A stretch of 64,000 nt of DNA, from positions 25,228 through 89,227 of the forward strand of contig JACRFZ010000122.1 in the NCBI GenBank assembly GCA_016212515.1, in the 5' to 3' direction. Position 1 is the stretch's first letter. Each line of letters opens with the position of its first letter. A model generated the notes under the pieces. It was not told where the DNA came from, ran no database searches, and saw only the letters and a list, made by a program, of their open reading frames with translations. Positions 43,701-51,458 of this stretch are shown in pieces. Source of the DNA: Candidatus Melainabacteria bacterium. Its GTDB lineage: Bacteria; Cyanobacteriota; Vampirovibrionia; Obscuribacterales; Obscuribacteraceae. The position numbers and the translations under genes are program-made.

Positions 43701-44219
43701 TCGCCAGACCGTCTTACCGGTCTTGTCCATGATTTCGAAATGGTCATTTAGAAAATTGATGGCGTAATTGCCGTGGAATTCTAAACCGGACAACAAGCGA
43801 AATGGTATTGCCGTCTCGCCATTTTTATTGAGATAGCCGTACACCTCTCCTCTTTTAACCGACATTAATCCACTATGATAGGAGTCAGGCTCATTAAGCG
43901 GTTCTTTTATGACCTTGTTGCCATGAATATCATAGAGGAAGAGCTTTAATCTCTCGAAGTATTTGTTCTCTGCAGCATAGGGAGTAGCGAGAACCATGCC
44001 TTCGCTGGTTCTCAGATTCTCCTCAAATTTAGGCTCGATTTTATAGTTTCCGCTTTCGTCGATGATGCCCCACTTAGGGCGGTTAGGCTCCAAAGGAGTC
44101 TCGGGGTTTTGAGCGTTACAGGGAGGCAAGCTCAAAAACAAAAGAGCACTTAAGCCCCATGAATATAGAAGAGAACGGGTGCTTGCCGTTGTCCTCAGTC
44201 TTGATATTTTAGTCACCAT
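40797..44219 (-). CDS. Large exported WG-repeat protein with internal TPR region
   Basis: 1140 residues. N-terminal signal peptide (SLLYSWGLSALLFLSLPPCNA). WG/KWG-type repeats dominate both ends: KWGIIDESGNYKIEPKFEE, YGYIDTNGIVRIPFKFD, CGYIDRKGNWVIPAKFYE, WGFINERGVEVIPPKYAE. The middle (about 520-760) is helical and TPR-like (YNYACFLADRGRIRESAVWI). WG repeats form beta-propeller-like surfaces for binding; the role is not known. Codon use is AT-rich compared with neighbours. It lies between two alkB fragments, suggesting acquisition by insertion. Confidence 0.8.
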   Translation of the reverse strand: MVTKISRLRTTASTRSLLYSWGLSALLFLSLPPCNAQNPETPLEPNRPKWGIIDESGNYKIEPKFEENLRTSEGMVLATPYAAENKYFERLKLFLYDIHGNKVIKEPLNEPDSYHSGLMSVKRGEVYGYLNKNGETAIPFRLLSGLEFHGNYAINFLNDHFEIMDKTGKTVWRPGDGGIKSDNDFGLGVITIEDQAIAVKLIKDKPPSFLVWFDQDLIPFQADVLPIASCIQNYGYLDRQGKVPIAPTFISATNFAGGFAQVQRENQHLIIDTKGATKIKLPQGALLRQHGQPLIVITTSPAILGLHRDLSALLPRKIGALDLNGNTLIPAEYEYLSIGGNSPLILACKNTENGQKYGYIDTNGIVRIPFKFDKAMDFSDGYAPVAIIEAQTATSSKPSTESCASPTIEQLRELDNAIRSQLKAASRDIVITNPLRIMVALQVDGSSNFKLLKGAASKTSHLDLSKRLSALSPVRRPQSLSNSGALLEYIALSDGNVIGPGEPGDPFKDARARLREQNVPQRFTYYFASTEKQIESLEIQADLELSLSDGRIDGSSTILELVRLYCIQGNFEKAEALANKINQADPEYGFDLLMHVYSRSQNNQKLLALLDRQYQKRLRQYSKFEAYDDLLSMGNIYYRMGLMIQAENCYKSAASATDNKVATTDAFSPPVRQVPLDAMYNYACFLADRGRIRESAVWIRKCFTILQDRPLGLSPRIVQGRFDNFSTYLTIIGRKDKALFDEFKAKADGLYPSAAKYGLIDMSGKQLTAAAFEKISPFVDGLCVAKDPVSHNCGYIDRKGNWVIPAKFYEASLFYKGIALAAVRDQILPIAEYGYDRPFSLIDKTGKALKSLDVTMPIALSKELFLTRSSGKTSICDLTGKPLYTGRINVTDPIPLIESVSSIKVFQSIGIEDSGCTRQEIGVPIRFEILTSSLPEDAQKQISTSKCASTKMLSQVFPTPYRTEDQSPERFGYKDETGAVVLPAKFLKAGVFCEGIAAVQSEMTGKYSYIDTTGKPAIDASFDYANDFADGVAIVHKSNQAYLIDRNGKILSDKYSNILRLPGAYYQVIDSENRSGLMTRSGQLIIAPKYQTMRQFSDGLAAFCNGSKWGFINERGVEVIPPKYAEVGDFSEGVTFYRNE

Positions 44220-44476
44220 GGCGGCGCTCCCTATAGGTAAATAAACACCTTCCCTTCGCAGGGATTTAATAACGTTGATCTGCGGTATTAAGTGGGAATA
44301 GCCGCAATTTTGGTTTTAAACTCCATGTCGGAAAGGCACCTGTGGAACTGACATGAGCCTGGACAAATGTCCACATTCTGCGGTATTCGAAAACAATAGC
44401 GAGGAAACAGAAGCCCTAAATTATCGAGCATGTTAGTCTGTAGGAGGAAGACTTCAAGTCAAGGATTTATTCTAGT
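44220..44476. other. Divergent AT-rich intergenic region
   Basis: 257 bases between the divergent WG-repeat gene and the LolA-like gene. A GGAGGAAG box at 44443-44450 is too far (over 25 bases) from the TTG used below. I see no clear promoter or ORF. Confidence 0.4.
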
Positions 44477-45169
44477 TTGGATATTTTGGCCAAGCAAGTA
44501 GTTGATTCAATAATCACTCGTTATAGCTCACTAAGCAGCTATATTGATTTAGCAGTGGCGGAATCAACCTTCAATCTGGGCACCGACAATGAATCGACTG
44601 AGAAGATTTTGCTGAGGACAATCTATAAGAAACCAAATTTGTTCAGATTCGATAGACGATATGGAAATGGGACGAAAACGATGGCGGACACATCTATCGT
44701 TGTGTGGTTCGATGGACACCAAGGATATGTTTGCCGGAATAAGGAAAAACCCAAAAATGCTTCCAGTACTTTCTCAGCTTTCCTTAGGCCGGAAAAGATA
44801 CTACGTGATTGCCTTGGCCGGTGTGGTGCTTTATCTGGTTCAGTAAGTGAGTTGATTCACCCATTGTTCTTTAAACACGCCCATGATTTGTGCACTATCA
44901 AAAGAGACACATGGATCTCAAGCGTCTATGACGACCAATATTATCTTAGGTCTTCCCGGACGGGAGTTTTCGTAGACCGAGACTCCTTTCTAATTAGCAA
45001 AATTGAAGATCTGGACCCTCTCCCTGGCACTCGGTCGAATACTTTATTCCATACACAATCTATCGATAAATGTATTGACGATATACACTTCGACAAGCGT
45101 GCAATCGAGAGAGAGGCAATGGACGATCGGATTCTCATGGAAGCAAGAGAGGAAATAGGGCCTTTGTAA
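44477..45169 (+). CDS. LolA-like/outer-membrane lipoprotein-sorting-type protein, possibly 5'-truncated
   Basis: 230 residues. VVDSIITRYSSLSSYIDLAV ... KPNLFRFDRRYGNGTK ... VVWFDGHQGYVCRNK follows the general pattern of LolA/LppX-like proteins, where a curved sheet binds a lipid anchor. Such proteins need a signal peptide, but none is present; the frame is open upstream only to 44444, and the best start is a TTG. This suggests loss of the 5' end or a mis-assigned start. AT-rich, inside the alkB-interrupting segment. Confidence 0.4.
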   Translation: MDILAKQVVDSIITRYSSLSSYIDLAVAESTFNLGTDNESTEKILLRTIYKKPNLFRFDRRYGNGTKTMADTSIVVWFDGHQGYVCRNKEKPKNASSTFSAFLRPEKILRDCLGRCGALSGSVSELIHPLFFKHAHDLCTIKRDTWISSVYDDQYYLRSSRTGVFVDRDSFLISKIEDLDPLPGTRSNTLFHTQSIDKCIDDIHFDKRAIEREAMDDRILMEAREEIGPL

Positions 45170-45231
45170 AAGCTCGGGTGACTGCTAAATGAGCTGGCAT
45201 TGCAGAAGCCTAATTCTCCCACTGCACTTTC

Positions 45232-45321
45232 AATTACCACGGCATAGCACCGCTCCAATTGGGTTACCACCCCCTTACCGGCGACTGCCGCTTCAATTTA
45301 ACTTTTCGTCTGGCCGGGTAA
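45232..45321 (+). pseudogene. alkB remnant, 3' end
   Basis: The first 24 bases match alkB exactly at the iron-ligand His motif, and the rest translates as YHGIAPLQLGYHPLTG then DCRFNLTFRLAG-stop. QLGYHPLTGDCRFNLTF is nearer to E. coli AlkB (AGFHPLTIDCRYNLTF) than to the intact copy here in places, so this was a separate alkB paralog. It is followed 31 bases later by a TPR gene. Confidence 0.8.
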
Positions 45322-45352
45322 ATTAAATCAAGTAACTGAACAGGACAGGGCA

Positions 45353-46903
45353 ATGGCGGAAAAATCTTCGTCAAAAAATAAAATCATTATTGCAGTCGTT
45401 ACCGCTCTCAGCCTCACTTTCATTGCGGCTGTGGCTTTCATTGCCTGGTGCGTATATAACCTGGGGCAAAGCGCCGCAACGCACTCGTCCCTGGAAGATT
45501 ACGAAAGCACCTATGTGAACGGGCTCACGGTCGGTGTTTCCACCGCACTATTCCAGGGGCAAAGGCACATGGCCGCCGTTGCTCAGGCTGAGACCAAGAC
45601 CGTAAGAGCCATTGGTTTTCTCAAGACAAATTATCCGGCGGCCCACCGGGATCTGGAAGAAGCAGTAGACGCGGTTAGAAATACCTTCGGCAAAGGTGCT
45701 CCTGCCGTCAAGTTTTTTCAACAGTTTCAAATCACCGCTGAAGACCGCGCCGAACAGCCCCAGGCAGCAGAGCAAGTAGCACAAGACATGCTGGATGAAG
45801 CGCTGGAGGAAAAGCAAGGAGCGGACGACTTAGTCTTTGCGCGTCTATGCCTGGCCAAAGCCAAGCGCAGCAACAAGAAACCTGCTGAAGCCGCCAAACT
45901 ACTTTTGGTCAGCCAGCAGTCGGCTAAGGCCCTGGACGAAAAGAACGCGGAAAAAACACCCGCCCGGCAATATGCCGTGGAGCAAGAACTGGCCTACTGC
46001 CTGGCTGAGCAGAACGAAAACGACAAGGCCGCTACGAAACTGCAAAAACTACTAGCCTGGAACAAGCAATTCAATGGCGGTAAAAGCAGTCAAGCCCAAC
46101 TCCTGAACTGGCTTGGTTACTGTCAGTTGAAAATGGGAAAACCACAAGAGGCAGTAGCAAGCTATAACGAGGCCATAACCCTTGATCCGAAATTTCAGAA
46201 TCTCTACTACTGGCGGGCTAATTGCTACGAACGGCTAAAGCAGTCGGCTCAGGCCCTGGCTGACTACAGCAAAGCATTGGAACTGGATGCAAAAGACGCC
46301 GGCTGCCTGGAAGACCGGGGCAACCTCTATCTGAAAACGGGAGACTACAAGAACGCCGCTCGCGACCTGAACGCAGCCATAGAACTAAATCCCAGAGACC
46401 CTGACAAGTATCGTAGTCGAGCCGGGCTGTACCGCCTGGAAAAGCGCTACGACCTGGTCGTGCATGATTTTGACCAGAGCATAAGACTCAATAAATCACA
46501 GCCGAATCCCTTCGACTTCATCCAGAGAGCCCAGGCTAAAGCCAGGCTATCTCAAGAAAGTGAAGCCCTGGCCGATTGCGATCGGGCCATAAAACTAATG
46601 CCCCTTCTAGACACCTCTTACCTGGCCAAAGCCGACATCTTGCTGAAGTTCAAAGAACCGGAACGGGCCCTCAAGGTGATCAATCAATGCCTCACTAGCG
46701 ACCTTTATAGAACCCCACCGGCTCAGGGCTGGAGCGAAACCACCGGTGGTCCCGATTATGCTTTTGTGTTAAGGAAGCGAGCGGCTATCTTAGATAGCCT
46801 GGGGCGGAGCAAAGAAGCGGCAAAAGACCGGCAAGAGGCGACAAAGGTCTCGAAGTCTACAGATATTCAGCCTTTCAATGCGAAATATCTATTTACAGAC
46901 TGA
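45353..46903 (+). CDS. Membrane-anchored TPR protein
   Basis: 516 residues: one N-terminal transmembrane helix (IIIAVVTALSLTFIAAVAFIA, about 10-33), a helical region, then at least five TPR units (about 240-470: AQLLNWLGYCQLKMGKPQEA, YYWRANCYERLKQSAQALAD, GCLEDRGNLYLKTGDYKNAA and others). The bulk is probably outside the cytosol. It is followed by a thioesterase gene 67 bp away. A protein-interaction role is likely; partners are unknown. Confidence 0.75.
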   Translation: MAEKSSSKNKIIIAVVTALSLTFIAAVAFIAWCVYNLGQSAATHSSLEDYESTYVNGLTVGVSTALFQGQRHMAAVAQAETKTVRAIGFLKTNYPAAHRDLEEAVDAVRNTFGKGAPAVKFFQQFQITAEDRAEQPQAAEQVAQDMLDEALEEKQGADDLVFARLCLAKAKRSNKKPAEAAKLLLVSQQSAKALDEKNAEKTPARQYAVEQELAYCLAEQNENDKAATKLQKLLAWNKQFNGGKSSQAQLLNWLGYCQLKMGKPQEAVASYNEAITLDPKFQNLYYWRANCYERLKQSAQALADYSKALELDAKDAGCLEDRGNLYLKTGDYKNAARDLNAAIELNPRDPDKYRSRAGLYRLEKRYDLVVHDFDQSIRLNKSQPNPFDFIQRAQAKARLSQESEALADCDRAIKLMPLLDTSYLAKADILLKFKEPERALKVINQCLTSDLYRTPPAQGWSETTGGPDYAFVLRKRAAILDSLGRSKEAAKDRQEATKVSKSTDIQPFNAKYLFTD

Positions 46904-46970
46904 AGCCGGCCCAATCTGCAAGAAAGGATTTGGTACAATCGCAGCACTCAACCGGGAGTCCCGAATCAAA

Positions 46971-47450
46971 ATGACAGCCTTCGCCACCATAGCCAGAAAA
47001 CCCCTGGTCGCGCTCGATCCTGATTTTGAAGCGAAAATTCGGGCAAGCTTCGAACACCAAGGCTTGAAACGTCTGGGCGGTGAACTGAAAGAAATCAGTC
47101 TCGGTCACGTGGAAGCACATCTACCTTACAGCGATCTGGTGCGGCAACAACATGGTCTTTTCCACGGTGGCATGGTGGCCATGGCCGCCGACTCGGCCTC
47201 CGGCTATGCCACTTATACGGTCTTGGCTCCCGATGAAGAATGCGTCTCCGCCGAGTTTAAAATCAACTTCCTGCAGCCTGCCAGGGGTGAAAAAATCATC
47301 GCCCGCGGTGGCATCATCAAAGTCGGACGCACCCTTGTCATTACCGAAGCCACAGTTTCGGTACTCAGGGACGGTCAAGAAATAGAATGTGCGCTTATGC
47401 TGCATACCCTGGCCCGCATCAAGCACATGAAGAGCGGTAAAAACACCTGA
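46971..47450 (+). CDS. PaaI-type hotdog thioesterase
   Basis: 159 residues from ATG 46971, with GGGAG eleven bases upstream; the earlier in-frame ATG at 46878 overlaps the TPR gene and was not used. The motif HGLFHGGMVAMAADSASGYA matches the hotdog-fold active-site region of PaaI/4HBT thioesterases (HGG...D), and VSAEFKINFLQPARGEKI is the typical following strand. It would hydrolyse an acyl-CoA, probably aromatic or medium chain. It is followed by a secreted peptidase gene 41 bp downstream. Confidence 0.85.
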   Translation: MTAFATIARKPLVALDPDFEAKIRASFEHQGLKRLGGELKEISLGHVEAHLPYSDLVRQQHGLFHGGMVAMAADSASGYATYTVLAPDEECVSAEFKINFLQPARGEKIIARGGIIKVGRTLVITEATVSVLRDGQEIECALMLHTLARIKHMKSGKNT

Positions 47451-47491
47451 GCCGCAAGCAACAGTAAATCACAAGTCGCAAGAGAAGGTAG

Positions 47492-49648
47492 ATGCCGGTC
47501 AATCTATGTAAGTTGAGAGGCAAGTTGAGAGTGAGGCTGGGTTCGGCGCTTCTTATCAGCCTGATGAGCTATGCTGTTACTACAACAGGAGCCCTGGCCG
47601 TGGAAGAGAAGGACCCTTATCTACATCTGGAAGAAGTGCAGGGCAAAACCGCCCTTGCTTTTGCCCGCCGCTTGAACAAGCAAAGTACCGGTGCCCTGGA
47701 AGCCACCCCGGGATTCAAGACACTGAAGAAGCAACTTCTGAACATTCTAGACGACCGGCAAAAGATTCCCTACGTCACCAAGCACGGAAACCACTATTAC
47801 AACTTCTGGCAAGACAAGAGCCACCCGCGCGGTCTTTACCGGCGCACCAGCCTCTCCCAATACAAATTGGCAAACCCTGAGTGGGAAGAGGTGCTGGATT
47901 TAGATAAACTGGCAAAAGAGGAGAAGGAAAACTGGGTCTTTGAAGGCAGCGCCTTCCTGGAACCGGAAAATGACCGCTGCCTGCTGAGCCTGTCCAGAGG
48001 CGGCTCCGATGCCTGTGTCGTACGCGAATTCGACCTTGTAGAAAAACGTTTTCTGAAAGACGGCTTCAATTTACCGGCAGCCAAAAGCCAGGTCTGCTAC
48101 CGCAATAGAGACCAGATCTATGTCGGTACAGACTTTGGTGCCGGTTCTCTCACCGATTCAGGTTATCCACGCCTGATCAAAGAGTGGCAGCGCGGCACCC
48201 CTCTGAGTTCGGCCAGGCTTATCCTGGAAGGGAAAAAAGAAGATGTAAGCGTAAGCGGAATTTCCTACTATGACCAGGGCAAACGTTATGACTTCCTGAG
48301 CCGCCGTCCCACTTTCTTCAAAGAAATTGATTATCTAAGACTTGCAGACGACGACAAAGGCTCAGTGCGGCTTAGTAAATTAGACAAGCCCGATGACGCA
48401 ACCATTTCGGTGCTCTCCAATGTAATTTTCCTGCGCCTTCGATCTCCTTACACGGAGGCCGGTAAAACCTATCCGGCCGGAGCCCTCTTAGCCATGAACT
48501 TCGACCAGTTCATGGCCGGCAGCCGCGCTTTCACCATGGTCTTTGAGCCTGCCACGCGCTCCTCCTACGGCTATATTTCTGCTACCAAAAACTACTTCCT
48601 TCTCAATACCCTGGAAAATGCGGCCAGCCATGTTTATCTGCTCAAAGGTGAAAAGGACAAGTTTGGCAGACGAGAAATCACCGAAAAGCAGTACAAATAT
48701 AGTCAGGTCAGCGCCTGGGGCGTAGATAGTGATGAAACCGACGACTACTTTATGTCCGTAGAAAGTTTTCTCACTCCTACCACACTCTATCTGTGCAATA
48801 CAGAGCAGACGGCTGTAGAAAAGCTCAAGAGTCAACCGCAATTCTTCCCCAGCGACAATCTGGATGTAAGGCAATTCGAAGCCCGCTCAAAAGACGGCAC
48901 CATGGTCCCATACTTCCTGGTGGCGGCAAAGAACCTTGAGCTGAACGGCAAAAATCCGACCCTGCTCTACGGCTACGGCGGCTTCGAGGTAGCCATGACA
49001 CCGGGCTACAGGGCCTTAACCGGGAGCGCCTGGCTGGCCAAAGGGGGCGTCTATGTCCTGGCTAACATCAGGGGTGGCGGCGAATTCGGCCCTACCTGGC
49101 ATGAAGCGGCGCGCAAAGAGAATCGCCAGAAAGCATACGATGATTTCATTGCCGTAGCCGAAGACCTGATCAAAAGGAAAATTACATCAAGAGAGCACCT
49201 TGGTATAGAAGGAGGCTCAAACGGCGGCTTGCTGATGGGGGTCATGTTTACCCAGAGACCCGATCTTTTCGGAGCAGTAGTGTGCGGTTCGCCGCTCCTC
49301 GATATGAAACGATATACGCATCTCCTGGCTGGAGCCAGTTGGATGGACGAATACGGTGATCCGGATAAACCGGAAGAATGGGCTTATATAAGCAAGTACT
49401 CGCCTTATCAGAACCTTAAAGCAGGGGCCGACTATCCACCGATTCTCATTACCACGTCCACCCTGGACGACCGGGTACACCCGGGGCATGCCCGCAAATT
49501 TGCCGCCCGCCTCAAGGAACTTGGGCACCAGGTCTGGTACTACGAGAATATTGAAGGCGGACACAGTGCAGCCGCAAACAACATGCAAACGGCTTATATA
49601 AAGGCACTTTCTTATAGCTTTCTGTGGAAAGTACTGACGAGCAAGTAA
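47492..49648 (+). CDS. Exported prolyl oligopeptidase (S9A)
   Basis: 718 residues. Signal peptide LGSALLISLMSYAVTTTGAL, then an N-terminal beta-propeller (about 60-420) and a C-terminal alpha/beta-hydrolase domain. The catalytic triad is visible: Ser 576 in GGSNGGLLMG, Asp 659/660 in STLDDRVHPGHA and His 691 in EGGHSAA. S9A enzymes cleave short peptides after proline. The export signal points to a periplasmic or extracellular peptidase. Length is typical (about 700). Confidence 0.92.
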   Translation: MPVNLCKLRGKLRVRLGSALLISLMSYAVTTTGALAVEEKDPYLHLEEVQGKTALAFARRLNKQSTGALEATPGFKTLKKQLLNILDDRQKIPYVTKHGNHYYNFWQDKSHPRGLYRRTSLSQYKLANPEWEEVLDLDKLAKEEKENWVFEGSAFLEPENDRCLLSLSRGGSDACVVREFDLVEKRFLKDGFNLPAAKSQVCYRNRDQIYVGTDFGAGSLTDSGYPRLIKEWQRGTPLSSARLILEGKKEDVSVSGISYYDQGKRYDFLSRRPTFFKEIDYLRLADDDKGSVRLSKLDKPDDATISVLSNVIFLRLRSPYTEAGKTYPAGALLAMNFDQFMAGSRAFTMVFEPATRSSYGYISATKNYFLLNTLENAASHVYLLKGEKDKFGRREITEKQYKYSQVSAWGVDSDETDDYFMSVESFLTPTTLYLCNTEQTAVEKLKSQPQFFPSDNLDVRQFEARSKDGTMVPYFLVAAKNLELNGKNPTLLYGYGGFEVAMTPGYRALTGSAWLAKGGVYVLANIRGGGEFGPTWHEAARKENRQKAYDDFIAVAEDLIKRKITSREHLGIEGGSNGGLLMGVMFTQRPDLFGAVVCGSPLLDMKRYTHLLAGASWMDEYGDPDKPEEWAYISKYSPYQNLKAGADYPPILITTSTLDDRVHPGHARKFAARLKELGHQVWYYENIEGGHSAAANNMQTAYIKALSYSFLWKVLTSK

Positions 49649-49738
49649 GGCAAGCACGGTTATCTTCGCTGCCCTTTTATGGTATGACTGAAGTGGAGAC
49701 CCCGCTGCAGCTAAGTAACAGGTAATGCCTGATAGAAG

Positions 49739-50599
49739 ATGAAATGGAGCTGTCTTAACTTATCCAGGGTGGTGAGCCGTCTCAATTCATCCAGGCGGCG
49801 GGTGCTGACGCTGGCAGTTCTGCTCTTGCTCACGGCCGTACCGGGTCTGGCCGCCAAGCCGCTCAATACCAGGCAGACAAGCCAAACGAGCTTGAAGCTT
49901 GGCGCAGGAGAAGCGTTCCTGATCGAGCGCAACAGTCGCTACGGAGCAGAATCCATATACGTCAACCAGAACGGCATGCGTATCATTCATCCACACTTGC
50001 AGCTCGACATAATAGCCAGACCGCCCAACTGGAATTTGATCTGGTGCAGCGGCAAGTCTCAAGGTTACTTCGAGGAACCGCTAAGAGACTTTCGCATGCG
50101 TCGGGGCATGCCTGCCGTCGCCGGGCGCCCGCCCAACTGGCCGGCCGTCAGCACCACTTACGCCGGGCTGAAAGCCAAAATGCTCCTGCCGCCAATATCA
50201 TCAAAAGAGCAGGCAACCGCCCTGCCCTTCATGAGCCGGGTGGAAGGAACCCGCCCACAGTACATTAAGCGAGCCGAAATCTATACGACCGAGGTCATTA
50301 AACTGCCGCAGGGCGCCACTAAAATCCTGGCAGCCGAACACTGCTTGCCGCAATTCGACGCCTTTCCCCTGGCCTGCCATGAAATCTTGAGTGATGGAAC
50401 AGTACTAAAGCCCTGGTCGACCAAAAGCATAAAGGCAGTGAAAGAACCGGCCGGTATTTTTCAGATTCCCAGCCGCTACCATCTCTGCAAAAGCCAGGAT
50501 GAAGCAGTCAATTCCGGCTTTGCAAGCGACGTAGACGAAATGGTGAGAGACCTAAAAATCGGCGAAGACTTCGGCAGCAGGAAGAAATCGGGGAAATAA
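49739..50599 (+). CDS. Exported hypothetical protein
   Basis: 286 residues with a basic leader and signal peptide (RRRVLTLAVLLLLTAVPGLA). The mature part has two similar 'RPPNW' stretches (ARPPNWNLIW and GRPPNWPAV) and two Cys late in the chain (HCLPQFDAFPLACHE). No domain is recognised. It is convergent with, and directly adjacent to, the mscS-like gene. Confidence 0.55.
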   Translation: MKWSCLNLSRVVSRLNSSRRRVLTLAVLLLLTAVPGLAAKPLNTRQTSQTSLKLGAGEAFLIERNSRYGAESIYVNQNGMRIIHPHLQLDIIARPPNWNLIWCSGKSQGYFEEPLRDFRMRRGMPAVAGRPPNWPAVSTTYAGLKAKMLLPPISSKEQATALPFMSRVEGTRPQYIKRAEIYTTEVIKLPQGATKILAAEHCLPQFDAFPLACHEILSDGTVLKPWSTKSIKAVKEPAGIFQIPSRYHLCKSQDEAVNSGFASDVDEMVRDLKIGEDFGSRKKSGK

Positions 50600-51451
50600 C
50601 TAGCTCTTATCTGCGGCGGCAAAGGCAATCTTTTTCTGGCTAAAAGCCTTGTGCACACCCTTATTGATCTCACTGCGCAGGGAACTGGGCTTGGAGAGAT
50701 AGTCGTGAGTATAAACTCGCAGGATATAGCTATTTGACTTATCGGAAAGTTCCTGCAGCACCACATCGGGTTGGGGCTCACTCAAAACGCCTGGATGGGC
50801 CCTGGCTACGGACAACAGAGCTTCACTGACAAGCTCAGGATCTATACGGGGATCGGCCGGCACCGGAAAAGAAAATCTCACGCAGTGCCGGGCATCGGTT
50901 TCATTACAACTCCAGTTGGTTACCTTGCCTTTGATTAGCTCGGAGTTCGGCACGATGATTGCCACATTGTCATTGGTGACAATGGTGGTGGTACGCAGGG
51001 AGACTTTCATGACACTACCTACGGTGCCATCAAACTCAACCCGATCCCCGACCTTGAAAGGACCTTCCAAGACAATAATGATGCCGCTCACCAGATTACT
51101 GAAGAGACCCTGCAAACCGAAGCTGACACCCAAGCCGAGAGCGCCTGCCACCACGGTGAGGGCACTCAAGTCCACACCGGCCGTTTGCAAAATGACTATA
51201 AATCCGACGAAGAGCAAAATAGAGCGCAAGAGGGAACCGGCGGCGGAACGCAGGCCCGGCTCAATAGGAGTGCGCGAAAGCAATTCCTTCTCAAACCAGA
51301 CTTTCAAGCGCCCGGTGATTATGACCAGGGACAAAAACAGAACCGCCACATAGAAGAGCATCGTCAGCGAAACCGTAGTCTTGCCCACAGGCAAAAACTG
51401 CGCATTGAGAATTTGATTAATCTGATTGAGAAGCTGCATTTGGGCGTTCAT
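50600..51451 (-). CDS. mscS: Small-conductance mechanosensitive channel (MscS family)
   Basis: 283 residues, the size of E. coli MscS (286). Three hydrophobic helices lie in the first 125 residues; the pore helix is the Gly/Ala-rich segment ALTVVAGALGLGVSFGLQGL. The MscS beta domain follows (FKVGDRVEFDGTVGSVMKVS, TNDNVAIIVPNSEL). It opens under membrane tension and protects against osmotic downshift. It lies seven bases after clpA and is likely the last gene of clpS-clpA-mscS. Confidence 0.9.
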   Translation of the reverse strand: MNAQMQLLNQINQILNAQFLPVGKTTVSLTMLFYVAVLFLSLVIITGRLKVWFEKELLSRTPIEPGLRSAAGSLLRSILLFVGFIVILQTAGVDLSALTVVAGALGLGVSFGLQGLFSNLVSGIIIVLEGPFKVGDRVEFDGTVGSVMKVSLRTTTIVTNDNVAIIVPNSELIKGKVTNWSCNETDARHCVRFSFPVPADPRIDPELVSEALLSVARAHPGVLSEPQPDVVLQELSDKSNSYILRVYTHDYLSKPSSLRSEINKGVHKAFSQKKIAFAAADKS

Positions 51452-51458
51452 AGGTTGA

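Larger units (their letters stand above)
40592..45231. other. AT-rich segment lying inside the broken alkB copy
   Basis: The two alkB fragments flanking this stretch are adjacent parts of one gene, with only about 60 bases of it missing between them. The stretch between carries the WG-repeat gene and a LolA-like gene, both AT-richer than their surroundings. No terminal inverted repeats, transposase or target duplication are visible, so the mechanism is unknown. Confidence 0.5.

Noticed and set aside
44941..45270. 109-codon minus-strand ORF
   Set aside because: Antisense of the LolA-like gene and alkB remnant; a similar shadow frame appears opposite the intact alkB, which explains the similarity.
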